DNA of 46,585 nucleotides from Gnetum montanum (taxonomy: Eukaryota > Streptophyta > Gnetopsida > Gnetales > Gnetaceae): the NCBI GenBank assembly GCA_015680685.1, contig MNCI01010476.1:143902-190486 (forward strand), given 5' to 3'. The notes under the pieces are model-generated. The model did no database searches. It was not told the DNA's origin and saw only the letters and a list, made by a program, of their open reading frames with translations. Of this stretch, positions 21,837 through 33,395 are shown in pieces. The position numbers and the translations under genes are program-made. Position 1 is the first letter of the stretch. Each line of letters opens with the position of its first letter.

Positions 21837-21854
21837 TGGCGTCATTTCCAAGGA
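21837..21854 (+). promoter_or_regulatory. Primer-binding site of E3 (tRNA-Asp type)
   Basis: TGGCGTCATTTCCAAGGA, one base after the LTR; five differences from the tRNA-Asp complement. Confidence 0.75.
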
Positions 21855-21970
21855 TAGTGCTAGTTATTTAGATTAGTTACATCATACAAGATCGTTGTAA
21901 CAAAGTATTCACGATACATCTTTTAGAAAACAAATTAATTTCAATTAAGGCACACACAAATTCACACACC

Positions 21971-24013
21971 ATGTCTCTCTCACAAGACTATGATAATGCA
22001 ACAACCAGTAAGGCAATTCATTGGAGAACCAACGAATTATATGATGATGAAGATGAATTTTGGAGTACCCAACCTGATGTAGGGGTTTCCTATAAACATA
22101 AACAAAGACAACATCATCCCAACTCATGAATGCATAACATACCTAGTGACGATGAACCCCTACTGGCCACTACAAGCCTACTGCATATACAAGAGGCCAT
22201 TCGAATATCCTGCAAGCATCATAAGGAAAGTTGTCTACCTAGGCTTGACTTAAAAAAATTTCCTAAGTTTTTAGGAGGCTACGATTTAGATCTGCAACAA
22301 CATTTACAAGCCTTCTACAATGCTTGTGAATGGAACAACATTGATAATGGATGGCAACAACTTAAGCTCTTTCCTTTGACACTCATTGGCCAACCAAAAG
22401 TATGGTATAGGTCTTTAAAACCAAAATCAATTTGACATTGGCCAACAATGGTACAACTCTTCAATGAAAGATATCAAACTTATGCAAGAGTGTCAGCCTT
22501 GAGGAGACAAATCTAAGAGTGGAAACAAGCATAACATGAACCCTTGGACATGGCCTTAGAAAGATATTATGCATTTTTAAATAACTGCCTAGGCCATGAG
22601 TTCTCTGAGGAAAGGCTAATGTAACACATTATTGATGGGCTCCATAATGAAACAAGAGAAACCCTAGGGATGTATGCCTGAGGTCAACTATATGAGCTAC
22701 AAACCCACCATCTCCAAGAGCTTATTAAGTGGGTATCAAAAGAAGAAGGAGAAATGGCTAGATGGGAGAATGTTGAAGAATCTCAATGGGACCAGAATCT
22801 CACATCAACAAAGGTCCATAAATTGAAAGAGGAGAAATCAACTCACCTCAAGGAGGTGGAACCATCTTTGCCAACACTACAATCCTTGGATGAAATTGAG
22901 GCAAAGATCAATAAGATGATGTAATGGATGCATAAAAAATGTGGAGAATATGCCAACATTATTGGAGGAAGAGTCATGATGAACCAAAAGGTAGGACAAA
23001 ACACCTTTAGACTATCAGAAAGAAGGGTAGAGGAGAATAAGAAATTAACTGTCAATCATACGCATCAATGCAACATTTTTCTGTATGATCACCCCAAGGG
23101 CCAATGCCCAATCTTGTCACATTTATAGAAGCATTGGGAAAGAGTGTTGCACCCAGAGTTCATACAAAGATACTGTGTTCAATAATAGTGGCAACAATCC
23201 CAATTGTGGGGGAGGCCACCCTTAAACTGGCTATACCCTTCATACCACCCAAACCTAAGTGCTTATCAAGTCCAACATCCTGTTTCCCCAATTGGGTCAA
23301 CCTACACTATCTCACCATATTATTATCATTCTCCTCAATACTATCAACCCATATCCTCTCCAACACAACCACCACCTTGGATACCTTACACTTCTTCTCA
23401 AATTCAAAATTCTCATCCTTCACCTCCTTCTACATCGCCACCAAGTATTCCAGAGGGTTTTTCACCACAACAGTAACCCATGAATATTACTTGTGCTTCT
23501 GCTGACAACTGCAATGGGAACTCTCCTCAACATCAAAGATGTCCCTTCTTTAGATGTGACCGTAAGAAGGGACAACATACTTTTGAGTCCACTATACCTT
23601 CCAACCCAGCACGAGTCCAACACTATGGTGCAGCTCCCTCCTCGAACCCAACGGCTCATGTTACTTTCTTTGGACCATCAACAAATACTTCAACAACCAT
23701 ATGGCCCAATGAATATAGTCACTGAGGAAGACAAATTGATCCTTGCATACCATCTTATGGTCACGGGTGCCATAGTGGATCAACCACTCATCATTTTACT
23801 TCATCTTATAAATTTCCCCACTATATTTACTATAATCAAGTGTGTGAACCCCACTCAGGGTACGTCCAACCACCATATCAAAAGACACCCAATGGTTTGG
23901 ATATGATTAGATCCCAATATTCCCAACATGTAAGGATCTCAACCTTTTATTTATTAATCCTAGCCATACTCAACCATTTAGTTATGGGGGGTATCCCCCA
24001 TTCTAATAACTAG
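21971..24013 (+). pseudogene. gag: E3 gag, one frame with several stops
   Basis: Starts at ATG 21971 (MSLSQDYDNATTSKAIHW), nearly identical to the E4 start. The gag core spans about 22240-22700: FPKFLGGYDLDLQQHLQAFY, ACEWNNIDNGWQQLKLFPLT, VWYRSLKPKSI, LFNERYQTYARVSALRRQI, HEPLDMALERYYAFLNNC. A coiled-coil-like acidic stretch follows. The knuckle region is CNIFLYDHPKGQC (about 23070-23108), where the second Cys of the E1 motif is Phe. A long Pro/Tyr/Ser/His-rich tail (about 23190-24013) then runs to the end. All segments are in the same frame over about 2 kb; only substitution stops interrupt it. Compared with E4 it lacks about 85 residues after SYKH. No protease follows. Confidence 0.82.
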
Positions 24014-25380
24014 CTAGATTGATAAATATTTTTCATTTCTTTAATTTTGAAATTTTTGTTTTTCAGTTTTTCACTTTTCAACTTATTATCTTTTTTGTCT
24101 TTTTATCTTTTTATTTTTTTGTGAGTAATCTCATCTACAAATAAAACACTCATGTGACTCATTGGTTGAGGTGTTACTCTATGCTATTAAGTCTCAGGTG
24201 ACTAATTATTTGAACAGCAAGCCCACAACATCCATCCATCCATTCTAATAATAAGAGGTTCTACTCTGGGTACGATGATATTCCTAATCATCAAAACTTA
24301 AAGTAATTTTGTGTTATTGTGCCTAGAGTGAAGAATGATGGACCAAGAAGGAATGGAAAAGGTGTGACATCAAGGGGACTTGTGGATTCTCTTTGGTGAC
24401 GGCTATGGGAGTTACCATGTAGCTTGGTTATACTAAGATCCTTGTATATCTAACAAAAGTGAAAGTAAGAGTAATCAAAAGGCACTCAACCATAAAGAAG
24501 AATAATAATAATAATGCTATTCTAGGGGGTTCCACTGGAAATACATGCACCCATGCCTGGAGGTTGGCGACTCCTCTAGCTTAAGCATTCATTCATCAAA
24601 AAGAAAAGGCAAAAACAAAGTGCCACAAAGCAAAATCACTCCTCCCTTGTATGAAACACCAAGTGATTGTACGCCTTGCTATTATGGTGCTCTTATGGTT
24701 TTCCATCATTGGATGAAGCAATGCGATGTCACTGATTACGGAATGGACTTGGTCCTAATTTTGGAGTGACAGGTTAATGACACATTAATCATGCCCTACA
24801 CATAGGATTCATTACGCCCTGAGTCCATTACCTCATGTCCCGAGCTGCAATCTCTTCTTCAATTCACCTCACCTCACTATTCGTTTAATTGTGGCTTGTA
24901 ACTTGGGTAGCATGGAATTCACCTCTCATCGCAGTGATATTTACATGTGTATTTTTTGTGAAATTGGTGTTGATTGCACTTCACCCTTCTAGTGCCCATA
25001 GACATTTTAAGGTGTGGTTATGCAAGGGCATTATAGGTAGGAACCTGCTTTGGGGAGAATCCACTTGCGTAACCTGTGTGATTGCACTTATAACACATCT
25101 ACTACACATCATTCACTACCCTCTAAGTATTACCAATGATTTTTTTTCTTTCCCTTATTATCCTTCTAGTTCAAACATTCTGATGAGCTAACACATATCC
25201 TTTTTTCCCCTACTTATTATGATTTTCATTGACAGATTTTACACCATTCTAATCTTTTGCCTTAAGAATTAGTTGTATTACCCTAGACCCCTTTACCTTA
25301 ATCTATATGTCCTTAGTTTATATTTTAGAGTTTCAAAAATTTTAAAAATTTGTTAACTTTTTCAATGCCCTATTTTCAGT
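24014..25380 (+). other. E3 spacer between gag and internal promoter
   Basis: No gene. Shared noncoding blocks: GGTGTGACATCAAGGGGACT at 24361-24380 and CTGCTTTGGGGAGAATCCAC at 25045-25064. The first part resembles the DNA just after pol in E1 and E2, so the pol genes were lost between the end of gag and this point. Open frames in the block (24545-24769, 24889-25191) do not match other copies as protein. Confidence 0.6.
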
Positions 25381-25480
25381 AGAATGTGATATTGGGTACG
25401 CAATATCGCGTCTGATGTGATATCAGGTCCCCGCTAGCAGGTACGCGATATCGTGTCCTAGAAATATATATATACCTGGA
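25381..25480 (+). promoter_or_regulatory. Internal U3-like promoter cluster of E3
   Basis: GATATTGGGTACGCAATATC, then GTGATATCAGGTC, then GGTACGCGATATCGTGTCC, and a TATA-rich sequence TATATATATA at 25465-25474. Order and spacing follow the E3 LTR U3 (GGGCACGCAATATCGCATCT .. AATATCAGATATGCAATATC .. TATAAATA). There are no LTR ends (TGATG/CATCA) around it, so it is not a nested solo LTR. Together with the matching cluster in E4 (39556-39650) it is a candidate promoter for ORF2, which starts about 0.5 kb downstream. Confidence 0.6.
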
Positions 25481-25978
25481 CCCCCTGTGCCTGTCAACAT
25501 CATTTGTAACTGTTCACGTGGGGGAAGTTTTTCAAATTTCTTTCTATGACTTGTGATTGCACACCTCTTGCTTTGATAATCATAACTCGCTTGCTGGTGC
25601 TCCGATTTTCATTCCGTCTAAACTAGTTGAACCTAGAGTGTTTAGCTTACTCGTGGAGGAGGGGTACACACCGAATTGCGCATAATTTTTTTTGAAATTT
25701 TTCATTGCCCAAAGGAAACTAGAAAGGATACTTAGTTATAAAAATAATAATAAACATATGTTAAAAACAATTTCATCTCTTTACCTAGACCAAGAAATTA
25801 AAACTCTGAAACCACCTAAGCAAAGTAGACCAATATTAAAATCTTTTTGGGGCATTTCCATAAAAACTCTTAGCTTTAAAATCACATGGAATCAGAATTA
25901 ACTCATTAAGGTAGAAATTAAGGTATAACTTAACTCTGGTAAGAAACCTTACTAATGATTAGCCTCGTGTGATTGCAA
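25481..25978 (+). other. Leader between internal promoter and ORF2 in E3
   Basis: No gene supported; a frame at 25692-25901 is not conserved in E4. Conserved with E4: CTAGAGTGTTTAGCTTACTC, then GTGGAGGAGGGGTA, near 25632-25666. Its last part contains GGTAAGAAACC and TTACTAATGATT followed by GTGTGATTGCAA just before the ATG. These look like splice donor, branch point and acceptor. A donor this close would give too short an intron, so a real donor would have to lie further upstream. Confidence 0.45.
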
Positions 25979-28738
25979 ATGGCCCCAAAGCATGCATAAC
26001 AAGAAGGTCCCTCTCAAGGTGTGTTTAAGCAACCCAAGAGAGGTGGATAACAGATGCTTGTTGAACAACATGTAGAGTAGAAGGAGCAATCGTTCAGTAT
26101 CCATCAAGAATACCCTACCACTGTGTAATTAAGATAGGCAGAAGGAGGAGTTGTTGTAGTGCCTAAACAAGGATGACATCTCATGTTGCCCCCGGAGTGT
26201 GTTCAAGCCATCCGGGAAAAGTCCACATCAGCTATCATGATTATGGAATTGAAATTTGGATCTTTCACAAAATTCTCTAAGGCTATTAGGGACCACCTCA
26301 AAGGGTCCCCATTATGGCCTATCCTCTCTGAAATTAGTGCCTGGTACTTAGGAGAAACGTATCAATTTTGGCACAATAAAGAAGAAGATACCATAGTTAA
26401 CATTTGTGGTGTATCTATTGATTTCTCCATCCAAGCCATTTCAAAAGTATTAAACCTTCTGAATATAGGGCCAAAGGTTGCTCATCTATCCACTTTCTCT
26501 AATGCTGATGCGCAAAAGGTTTGGTTAGACAGGGTGTATAGTAAAGAAGATAAGACCTATGGAGAATTGACGTTGGAAGAGAAAATATACTTTAAAATTG
26601 AAACTTATCACACCTTCCCCACAAAAGGGTTGAATAGAATTTCAACATATGTGGAAAGAGGATGTGTGATACTGATGGGGAAGGTTAACGCTAACCTACC
26701 TCATCTATGTTTCATGGAGATCCTATGGTAGTTCAAAGAATGTAAGATAGGGAAGTTTGCATTGCTCTTCCCTTGTCTCATCAAGAAGTTGTGCAAGAAT
26801 GCTAGTATTCAAGGATATACCAATGATGTCCTCAGGAAAGCCCAAAATGCTTCATATGCTAAACTGCTAAAGCCACCAGCTACAAGAAAAATTACTAGTG
26901 AGACGTTGGGCCCAAGACAAGAGCAAGAATAGATGGTGAGGTCCACTGCAACCCAACTTCCAAGGCCTAGCCAACCTCCAAGCATGAGACCCAGTCAACA
27001 GCAAGAAGCAGGGCCTAGCATGAGCCAGTGAGATCAACCGCTGCCACCGTAAGATTACCAATCATCGATGAGCCATCTCAGGGCTATCGTAGAGACGATC
27101 AATTGGGGAAGTCATGATGATGCAAATCTCTTCAGCATCATCGATGATACTGTATGACCCACTATCTCTATAGATCATGCACAAGGTGAGGTGTCCATTC
27201 AAAAAGGACGAGAGGAGAGTTATTGGTCACAACTGATTTCAAGGAATGCTACATCCTTTCAGGTGCAACTAGAGACTGGTGAAGGAGCCATAGTGGTGGT
27301 CATGCAGTCACGGACCACATCAAGAAATCTTTTAATGTTCCTGTTGTGCCACCAGTAGATTTCACAAGGGCATGGGATGCTCAAACTTTGGCCGGTCCCT
27401 TAATGACTCCCGCGGAGCATGAGGATGTGCTTGATCGATTGCTGCAAACAGGAAAAGTGATGACATCCTTGTTTGACATCCCACATGATGTTACAACAAC
27501 AAAATCACACCTCATCTCCACCAAGGGAAAGCTAGTCATGACAAAGATGAGGTTTGAGCATGCAGAAGCAGAAGTGGAAAGACTACAAGAAAGGCTTGTA
27601 ACCCTACAAGTATCATAGTGGGATCCCTCTTAGTTTGTTCCCACGGACCAGCTGGACATCCTTAGGACAAACCAACTCAACAAACTATTGGAAAAAAATA
27701 AAAAGATGGCAGAGGAAAAAGAGAAGGCCAATTGGAATGCCTCCATGACACAAGTGCAAACTTACACACATGCCAAGGTACTTAAGGCCTTACAGGAAGA
27801 AAACAAATAGCTTATTGCTGATAATCTTCGGTTCCTTTGTGGAGAAACAAAAGAAAGTTCTCGAAGAAAATTGTTAATGGCTATGAGAACAACTGATCAA
27901 GGTCAACTAGGACATGAACCATTTGGCTAGAGAAAATCGAACCCTCTCAATGGAGGAGGTATGCGCCATCCATCAGAAGATGGCCATCAAAATAAGCATG
28001 TGGCAGAATGAGGCCAAAAAGAATGAAAAGTTAAAAGAGCACTTCTGAGACTACGTGGAAATGTAAAAATAAATCATTGAAAAGGAGATCCATATGGCTA
28101 AGGCCCACATCAATGCTTTCAGTGCACCACACACTGATTGGCAAGCCATATTGGATACATATGCATTGGTCCACCAGGTGAAACTTAAAAGTCGGGACCT
28201 GCAGATTCAAGATCTTACAGAATACATGGAGTTGGCAAATCTAAGGTATGCCAATCTAGCCAAGTTGATAGTAGGGTGCTCAAGGACAAAGCTCGAGAAG
28301 TAGGTAGCTACCACCTACGCCAATTACAAAGCAGAATTTGCAGAACACAAGAAGATGTTGCAAAAGCTAGAAGTTGCAAATTCGGAATTGGAGGTGGTTA
28401 AAGCAAGCTACCAAGGACAAAAAGATGTCACAACAGACTTGGCTCAAAGGCTTATAAATGTTTAGGAGTACAAAGACAAAGCCAGAGCCTACGAGGAGGA
28501 ACGAAAGTTGTTTGTGGCCTAGTACATCAAATCCAACACAATGTTTCCACAACTATAGTGCCCATGGGAGGTGCTGACTCCGTCAAACATTGGAGCATCA
28601 ACATGGATGACACAAGATCCTCAAATTGAAGAGGATAAACTCTAGGCACCACTTCAACGTCATCACCTTCCAAAACCTAGAGTGCAGGATAAGGAAAAGT
28701 AACCCATGGAAGATCCACCGCCACCAGGAACCACATGA
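25979..28738 (+). pseudogene. E3 ORF2: plant-transposon domain plus long coiled coil
   Basis: ATG at 25979 (MAPKHA..), about 920 codons, ending in PPPPGTT then TGA at 28736-28738; E4 ends the same way (PPPPETT, stop). A basic Gln-rich N-terminus is followed by a conserved domain (about 26240-26800): HLKGSPLWPILSEISAWYLG, then the stretch TIVNICGVSIDFSIQAISKV, KEDKTYGELTLEEKIYFKIE, NRISTYVERGCVILMGKV and LLFPCLIKKLC. The G-V-.-FS, R..ILMGKV and FPCLI..LC motifs resemble the putative plant transposon protein domain of plant retroelements. After a Pro/Gln linker (26930-27060) come long heptad-type helices (27340-28550), including EAEVERLQERLVTLQ and HINAFSAPHTDWQAILDTYA. Indels shift the frame near 27300-27650, and there are stops. 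Function is unknown; a structural or envelope-position role is inferred from location only. Confidence 0.72.
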
Positions 28739-28908
28739 GTTCCATCTGATTTTGTAATTTTAGGAATTTTCCATTTTTTCATGGTATGTCCAATCTTGTT
28801 CTCCACTATGACATAAATAGCTTCCCTATTAGTCAATAATCCCATACCTATCCACTATGTAATCAATGGGACTTGTTCTCATTTTGACTTAAGGATGAGT
28901 TTTCATTC

Positions 28909-28921
28909 AATCATGGGGGTA
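28909..28921 (+). promoter_or_regulatory. Polypurine tract of E3
   Basis: AATCATGGGGGTA directly before the LTR. It is preceded by CAATAATCCCATACCTATCC (about 28834) and GGATGAGTTTTCATTCA, the same order as in all other elements. Confidence 0.85.
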
Positions 28922-29741
28922 TAATGAATCGTGATTCATTGGGTACGCGATATCACATCCAGCAACGATATCGGATATGCAATATCATGGTTCCTGTATG
29001 AGCCTATAAATACACATGAAGGCACATGGGAGAGGAGTCTTTAGTTAGTTTTTAAGGAGTCAAGTTTAGTGTAGGATCTTTTTGTCATTTTTCTCTCAAC
29101 CCTCTCTCTTAGTGCATGCCCACATTGTGATGTTTGTAATTATACAACATCCTTTATTCGAGTGTGATGTACTTAGACATGCGCATGACCGAAAATAAAG
29201 ATCAAGGTTACTTCATCATTGCAACATTCACTTAGTTTAATTATTTAATTGTTATTATTATTTATTGCTTTCATAGTTAATATCTCTTCACCCTAAACTC
29301 CTTAAACATAGAATGAGTACAACTTAATCATGAGCATTTAAGTGCGACTACTTGGTAACCCAGTAGCATACCTAGGATCTGCGATTGGTAATCCTAGCAG
29401 TAGTCATGCACGAGGTCCAAGATGTGTATAGATGATTAAGGAATGGATGCTCATCGCACTTAGGCTAGCTTAGACTCATTTCCTATTGCTCATTAGTTTA
29501 ATCAAGATTATTTTCCATCACCTCTAGGAGTAGCATTAGTTTAGGAACACATCATACACCTCACTTTGGACTAAACCATATGTAACAAAGCAAATACTAG
29601 TCTAGGTGGAAAGACAGTGAATTGCGATTAGCGAGTAACTATCGAGATACCACAATTAGCCCATCTGCGAAGTTCGATTGGATCGTGTGTGAAATGCTCG
29701 TATTCATATGGTTGAGTGTAGGGGTACCTCACCACTCATCA
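28922..29741 (+). repeat. 3' LTR of E3
   Basis: 820 bp, aligning with 20986-21835. The terminal TG is mutated to TA (TAATGAATC). TATAAATA is at 29005-29012 and AATAAA at 29194-29199. A segment of about 30 bp present in the 5' LTR near 21555-21600 is missing. Confidence 0.92.
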
Positions 29742-31354
29742 TGTTGCCTCCTTGGCTTCATGGACAGATCAGTATAAATGCAATGCTAGCATACCCATAG
29801 ATCAATTCCAGGAAGTTTAGGATATGACCAGGCAAAGGCTATTGGTTGTCTATTGACCACTTTCAATAGTTTTGCTTTTTGCTGAGGAGCAAGTTTGGCA
29901 TTAAGTATGACCAACTTGTCATTTTTCAAGAATGCATATTCCAATTGAAATTCTTAAGGATCTCCAACTCTTCCCAATTGGTATCATCATTTTTATTATC
30001 AAAGAGTGGGTCATTAACTTTCTCTAGTTCATCCATGCCTTCAACATAAGTTCATGTCAAGCTCTCAGTAGGTTCCATGCACATTGTGCTAGTATCGAAA
30101 TCAATGGTCAATCACTAGGTACCCTCTTGTTTTGTGGCTACTGTGTACATACACCTTTGAATATTTGCTTCATGTGGACATTACCTACATGCAGAAATAT
30201 GTTCTCATTTCACTAACCAAAGTTTCTACACATAATTGCACTTGGTATCTTTGTACATGATGCATGGAACTTGCTTCTTCTCAATCTTTTCGAATGCATT
30301 TTCCTTAGATATTTCTAGGGAAAGATCTCAAATGTCCATTCTCACATCAACAGTTCTTAGCCATGCCCTTCCCATAATGATTGGAAAGGCTCCCTTACAA
30401 TTCTCAACCTTGATTACTAGAAAAATGGCAAGATATGGCCACCCATAGATAGTGGTCATAATGTCTTCCACTAGTTTCAATGGAATAGTAATGGACTAGT
30501 CTACCAATTTCAATTGGGTATTGCTCTTCTTAAGAGGTGGCAAGTTTCTAGCAGTATACATCTCATGAGAAATCAAGTTCATACCACAACCTAGATTAAG
30601 AAGAGCTTTACATGGTTCATTCCCAACAATCTACAAAATAAGAGGACTTCCATGATCAACTAATTTCTTGGAAAGGTTGCCAACTCAGATCCAATCATAT
30701 ACGACATGAGTGAGCATAATAGTATGGATTTTGAATGGTATTTGATTTGAAGGGTTCTCAATGGAATGGTTTGTAAAGGATGAGGTAGGGGTAGGGTGAC
30801 TAGCTACCTAAGTTTGTGATGGCTTAGTAGGGTTGTTGGTTTGGAAAATTTTCTTTATGAGCATGAGGTTTTGAACCATTTGATTGATGAACCAATTGTA
30901 GACTGACAACCTTGCTAGCATTGTGTTGCTACAACTGGGCTGGAAGTTCACCTTGCATGAATGGAGCATGTAATAACTGTGTTGAGGGTGGAGGAAAAGT
31001 TGTAGGAAGAGGAGGAGGATAAGAATGGAATGTGGTATCCCTTATGAAATGTGGAGAATGAGTTCTATAGTATTCAAGAGGATAGTAGTGATGTTGGAAA
31101 GGAGAAATGTGACTGGAGAAGTCATGTAAAGATAGGGGTTGCTAGATGAAATATCCATATGGATCTAGCTACCAAGAAGGGTACTACTACTTGGGTGGTG
31201 GCATCCCCCATGATTGTGGTTTCTGCCACTATTGATATTGCTTGCATGGTTGTGGTGAAGTTCCACTTGGATAATAATATTGTTGTTACTGATGGAACTA
31301 CTTGGGATTTCCTTGAGGATAAGGCAATCTTCTAGGTGTTTGTCTTTTTGCTAG
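29742..31354 (-). pseudogene. E2 gag C-terminal extension, protease and RT start
   Basis: Minus strand, read from 31354. A Pro/Gln/Tyr-rich tail comes first (about 31350-30950). Protease follows: CKALLNLGCGMNLISHEMY (about 30622-30566) corresponds to LLDSGSKVNLIS, so the catalytic Asp is now Asn and the active site is lost. VENCKGAFPIIMGRAWLRTV (about 30404-30345) is the second conserved segment. A linker with MEPTES and MDELEK follows (30085-30030). At 29770-29742 the RT begins (MKPRRQ), ending exactly at the E3 insertion point. The layout is collinear with E1 gag-PR. Confidence 0.78.
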
Positions 31355-33232
31355 TCATGGATTTAGAACATACACCCCAAACTCTTGTAAGTGTGACATG
31401 ATAGGAAAACATCCCTTAGGATATTCATATTGGTAGATGTCACACCCACCATCATCATCTGATTTAGTTTCTACAGCTTTGTCTACTATAGCAATCTTAC
31501 CCTTACCTCTTTCATTAACACATTCAACTTTCTTTTGCCTTCTACAGTCACAATCACTACTTTGTTCTTTGGACTCTTCAACAATTTTTAGGATAGCTTG
31601 AAATTTACTATCCATATAGTCCCACAACTAATCTACTTTAGCTAATATTTTCAAGGTAAATTTTTGAATCAGTAAGGTTTTTCAATCACCTCATCAAGTG
31701 ATGATTCCTCCTCACTATCACAAAATCAAACCTTTCTCTTGCAAATGGAAGGATCTTGGTTGTATTTTTTTTGCACTTTCATGTTTCCTCAACTCTCCTT
31801 CTTCTTTTGCTACTTTCTTGATCATCCTTTGGATTTGATGGGCTCTTAATTTAGATATTCTTTCTTGGGTGTATATCCCAAGAGTTCTCCTCATTTTAGA
31901 GCAAGGCACATCTATGATGTTGTGAAGTTGTTCCTACTGAGAGTAACCATGGCTAGGACATCAGTGTAATAAGCAATATCTACCCATGATGGCGTCTAAG
32001 TACTCATGTGTTCCTTGCTTCTAACCTTGGATCTACCTTCTTAGATTAGACATGAGGGAGTATGTTTGATACTTGTCATTGAATAGTTCAAGCATCGTAC
32101 TCCATCCATAGATTAATTCTAGCTCCAAGGACTAGTACCAACTTTTTGCTTCTTTGATGAGTGTCCTAGGAAACAACTTAAGCTTTTGCCAGTCATTTTC
32201 TATATTTTTCAAGGCACAAGCATTATGAAAAGCCTAAACATTATTTTGAAAATTTGAGTTATATCCCCCTTTGAATTTTGGGATATTGTTCATGTCTAAC
32301 CTCTTGATCTGGCTATCCTTTACATGCCTTGTAGGAATTCTCACTACCTCTATAATGTTGAGCATACTTTGGGTAGTGAGCAAAGGCTCATTGTAGCCAT
32401 GGTCCTAGTGCCTATGGTGCCCTTCGCTACCCCATCATTCATGGTGACAAGCCTCTCTTGAATGCTAGTTCCCCAAATCTTAACTTGCCCAATAGTCCCT
32501 ATGATCATCTCAATCCCATTGATGACCTCCATCATGTTCACACCCCCTGTAGTTGCATTCAAATCTAGAAGAGGAAGAATATGATGATGAAGGTAAGGAG
32601 GAAGGAGGACTAGTATCATCATAGTGCTTGCCACCCCCTCTTCAGTAGTCATGACCATGATGATGATCATGCTACTTACCTGCATCCCTACCATGACTCT
32701 CCTCCTTGGATTTCCCTTTATCATGGGATCCATTCTTTGCCAGAACCAAGATTATGTATGGTGGACTACAAGTTCTATTTTTGACCTCCTTCATCAAAGT
32801 CAAAGAGAGGATTTTCTCTATATTAAAAACCCCTAGAGAAGGATTCCCCACCATCATTTTGGTACACTAGGAATGGAGAATCATTAGACCACTTCCCCTT
32901 CATAGATTTATAACACTGCTCTAGCTATTAATCCCTCAGGCATTGTGCATTAGTGGGATAATAATTCCTAGTGTCGCTATCTTGCACAACATATTCAACA
33001 TGAAGCCCTTGGATGCCCAACCGCATAAGATTTTATTGGAGCATCACAAGAATGGATTGATTGGATAGCAACACAATGTTGCCTTCCATGTCTCGCCACC
33101 ATAGTAGTTCATCCTAGTCTAAAAAAAAGGTGAAATTAGGTACATACTTATCTGGATGAGCATATACCACTTTGTATTGCTAGGGCACCTATTGATTTGC
33201 TCTATTAGACTTGGGCTGTGAGAAGAAGACCT
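31355..33232 (-). pseudogene. gag: E2 gag
   Basis: Minus strand. The position of the E1 ATG corresponds here to AGG at 33232-33230, so the start codon is lost. N-terminal matches to E1 are KVVYAHPDKYVPNFTFF (cf. QVVYIHHDEYVPNFTFI) and WWRDMEGNIVL. The gag core (about 32270-31850) has SWYQSLELELIYGWSTMLEL, FNDKYQTYS and MRRTLGIYTQERISKLRAHQ. The knuckle is CDIYQYEYPKGC (about 31438-31403): the second Cys is Tyr and the His is Tyr, so zinc binding is lost. It ends at GVYVLNP (31355), where E1 reads GVYALNP. Multiple stops are present. Confidence 0.78.
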
Positions 33233-33376
33233 CTTGTATTAGAAGAGAAGAAATGTAGTTTGCTTTCTTATAATTGTTGTAGTTATTTTAATGTATGATA
33301 TGACTTTAGGGTTTGTTCCAATGATGTTAAATAAATTTTCACTAAATCCAAGATAGCACATGTAACAAACAAAAGG

Positions 33377-33394
33377 TCCTTGGCAATTATGCCA
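33377..33394 (-). promoter_or_regulatory. Primer-binding site of E2 (tRNA-Asp type, decayed)
   Basis: Minus strand TGGCATAATTGCCAAGGA, one base after the LTR end; six differences from TGGCGCCGTTGCCGGGGA, the most decayed PBS of the set. Confidence 0.7.
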
Positions 33395-33395
33395 A

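Larger units (their letters stand above)
20986..29741 (+). mobile_element. E3: non-autonomous gag + ORF2 element nested in E2 RT
   Basis: 8,756 bp with LTRs 20986-21835 and 28922-29741. Flanks GGTTG (20981-20985) and TGTTG (29742-29746) are a target duplication with one change. Content: PBS, gag, spacer, internal U3-like promoter, leader, ORF2, PPT. Protease, RT, RNase H and integrase are absent. Gene content and order are the same as in E4, so this is probably an established non-autonomous family rather than a one-off deletion. Confidence 0.92.

Noticed and set aside
25381-25480. Nested solo LTR as explanation of the internal GATATC/TATA cluster
   Set aside because: There is no TGATG start, no CTCATCA end, no GGTAA modules and no target duplication nearby. 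E4 has the same arrangement at the same place.
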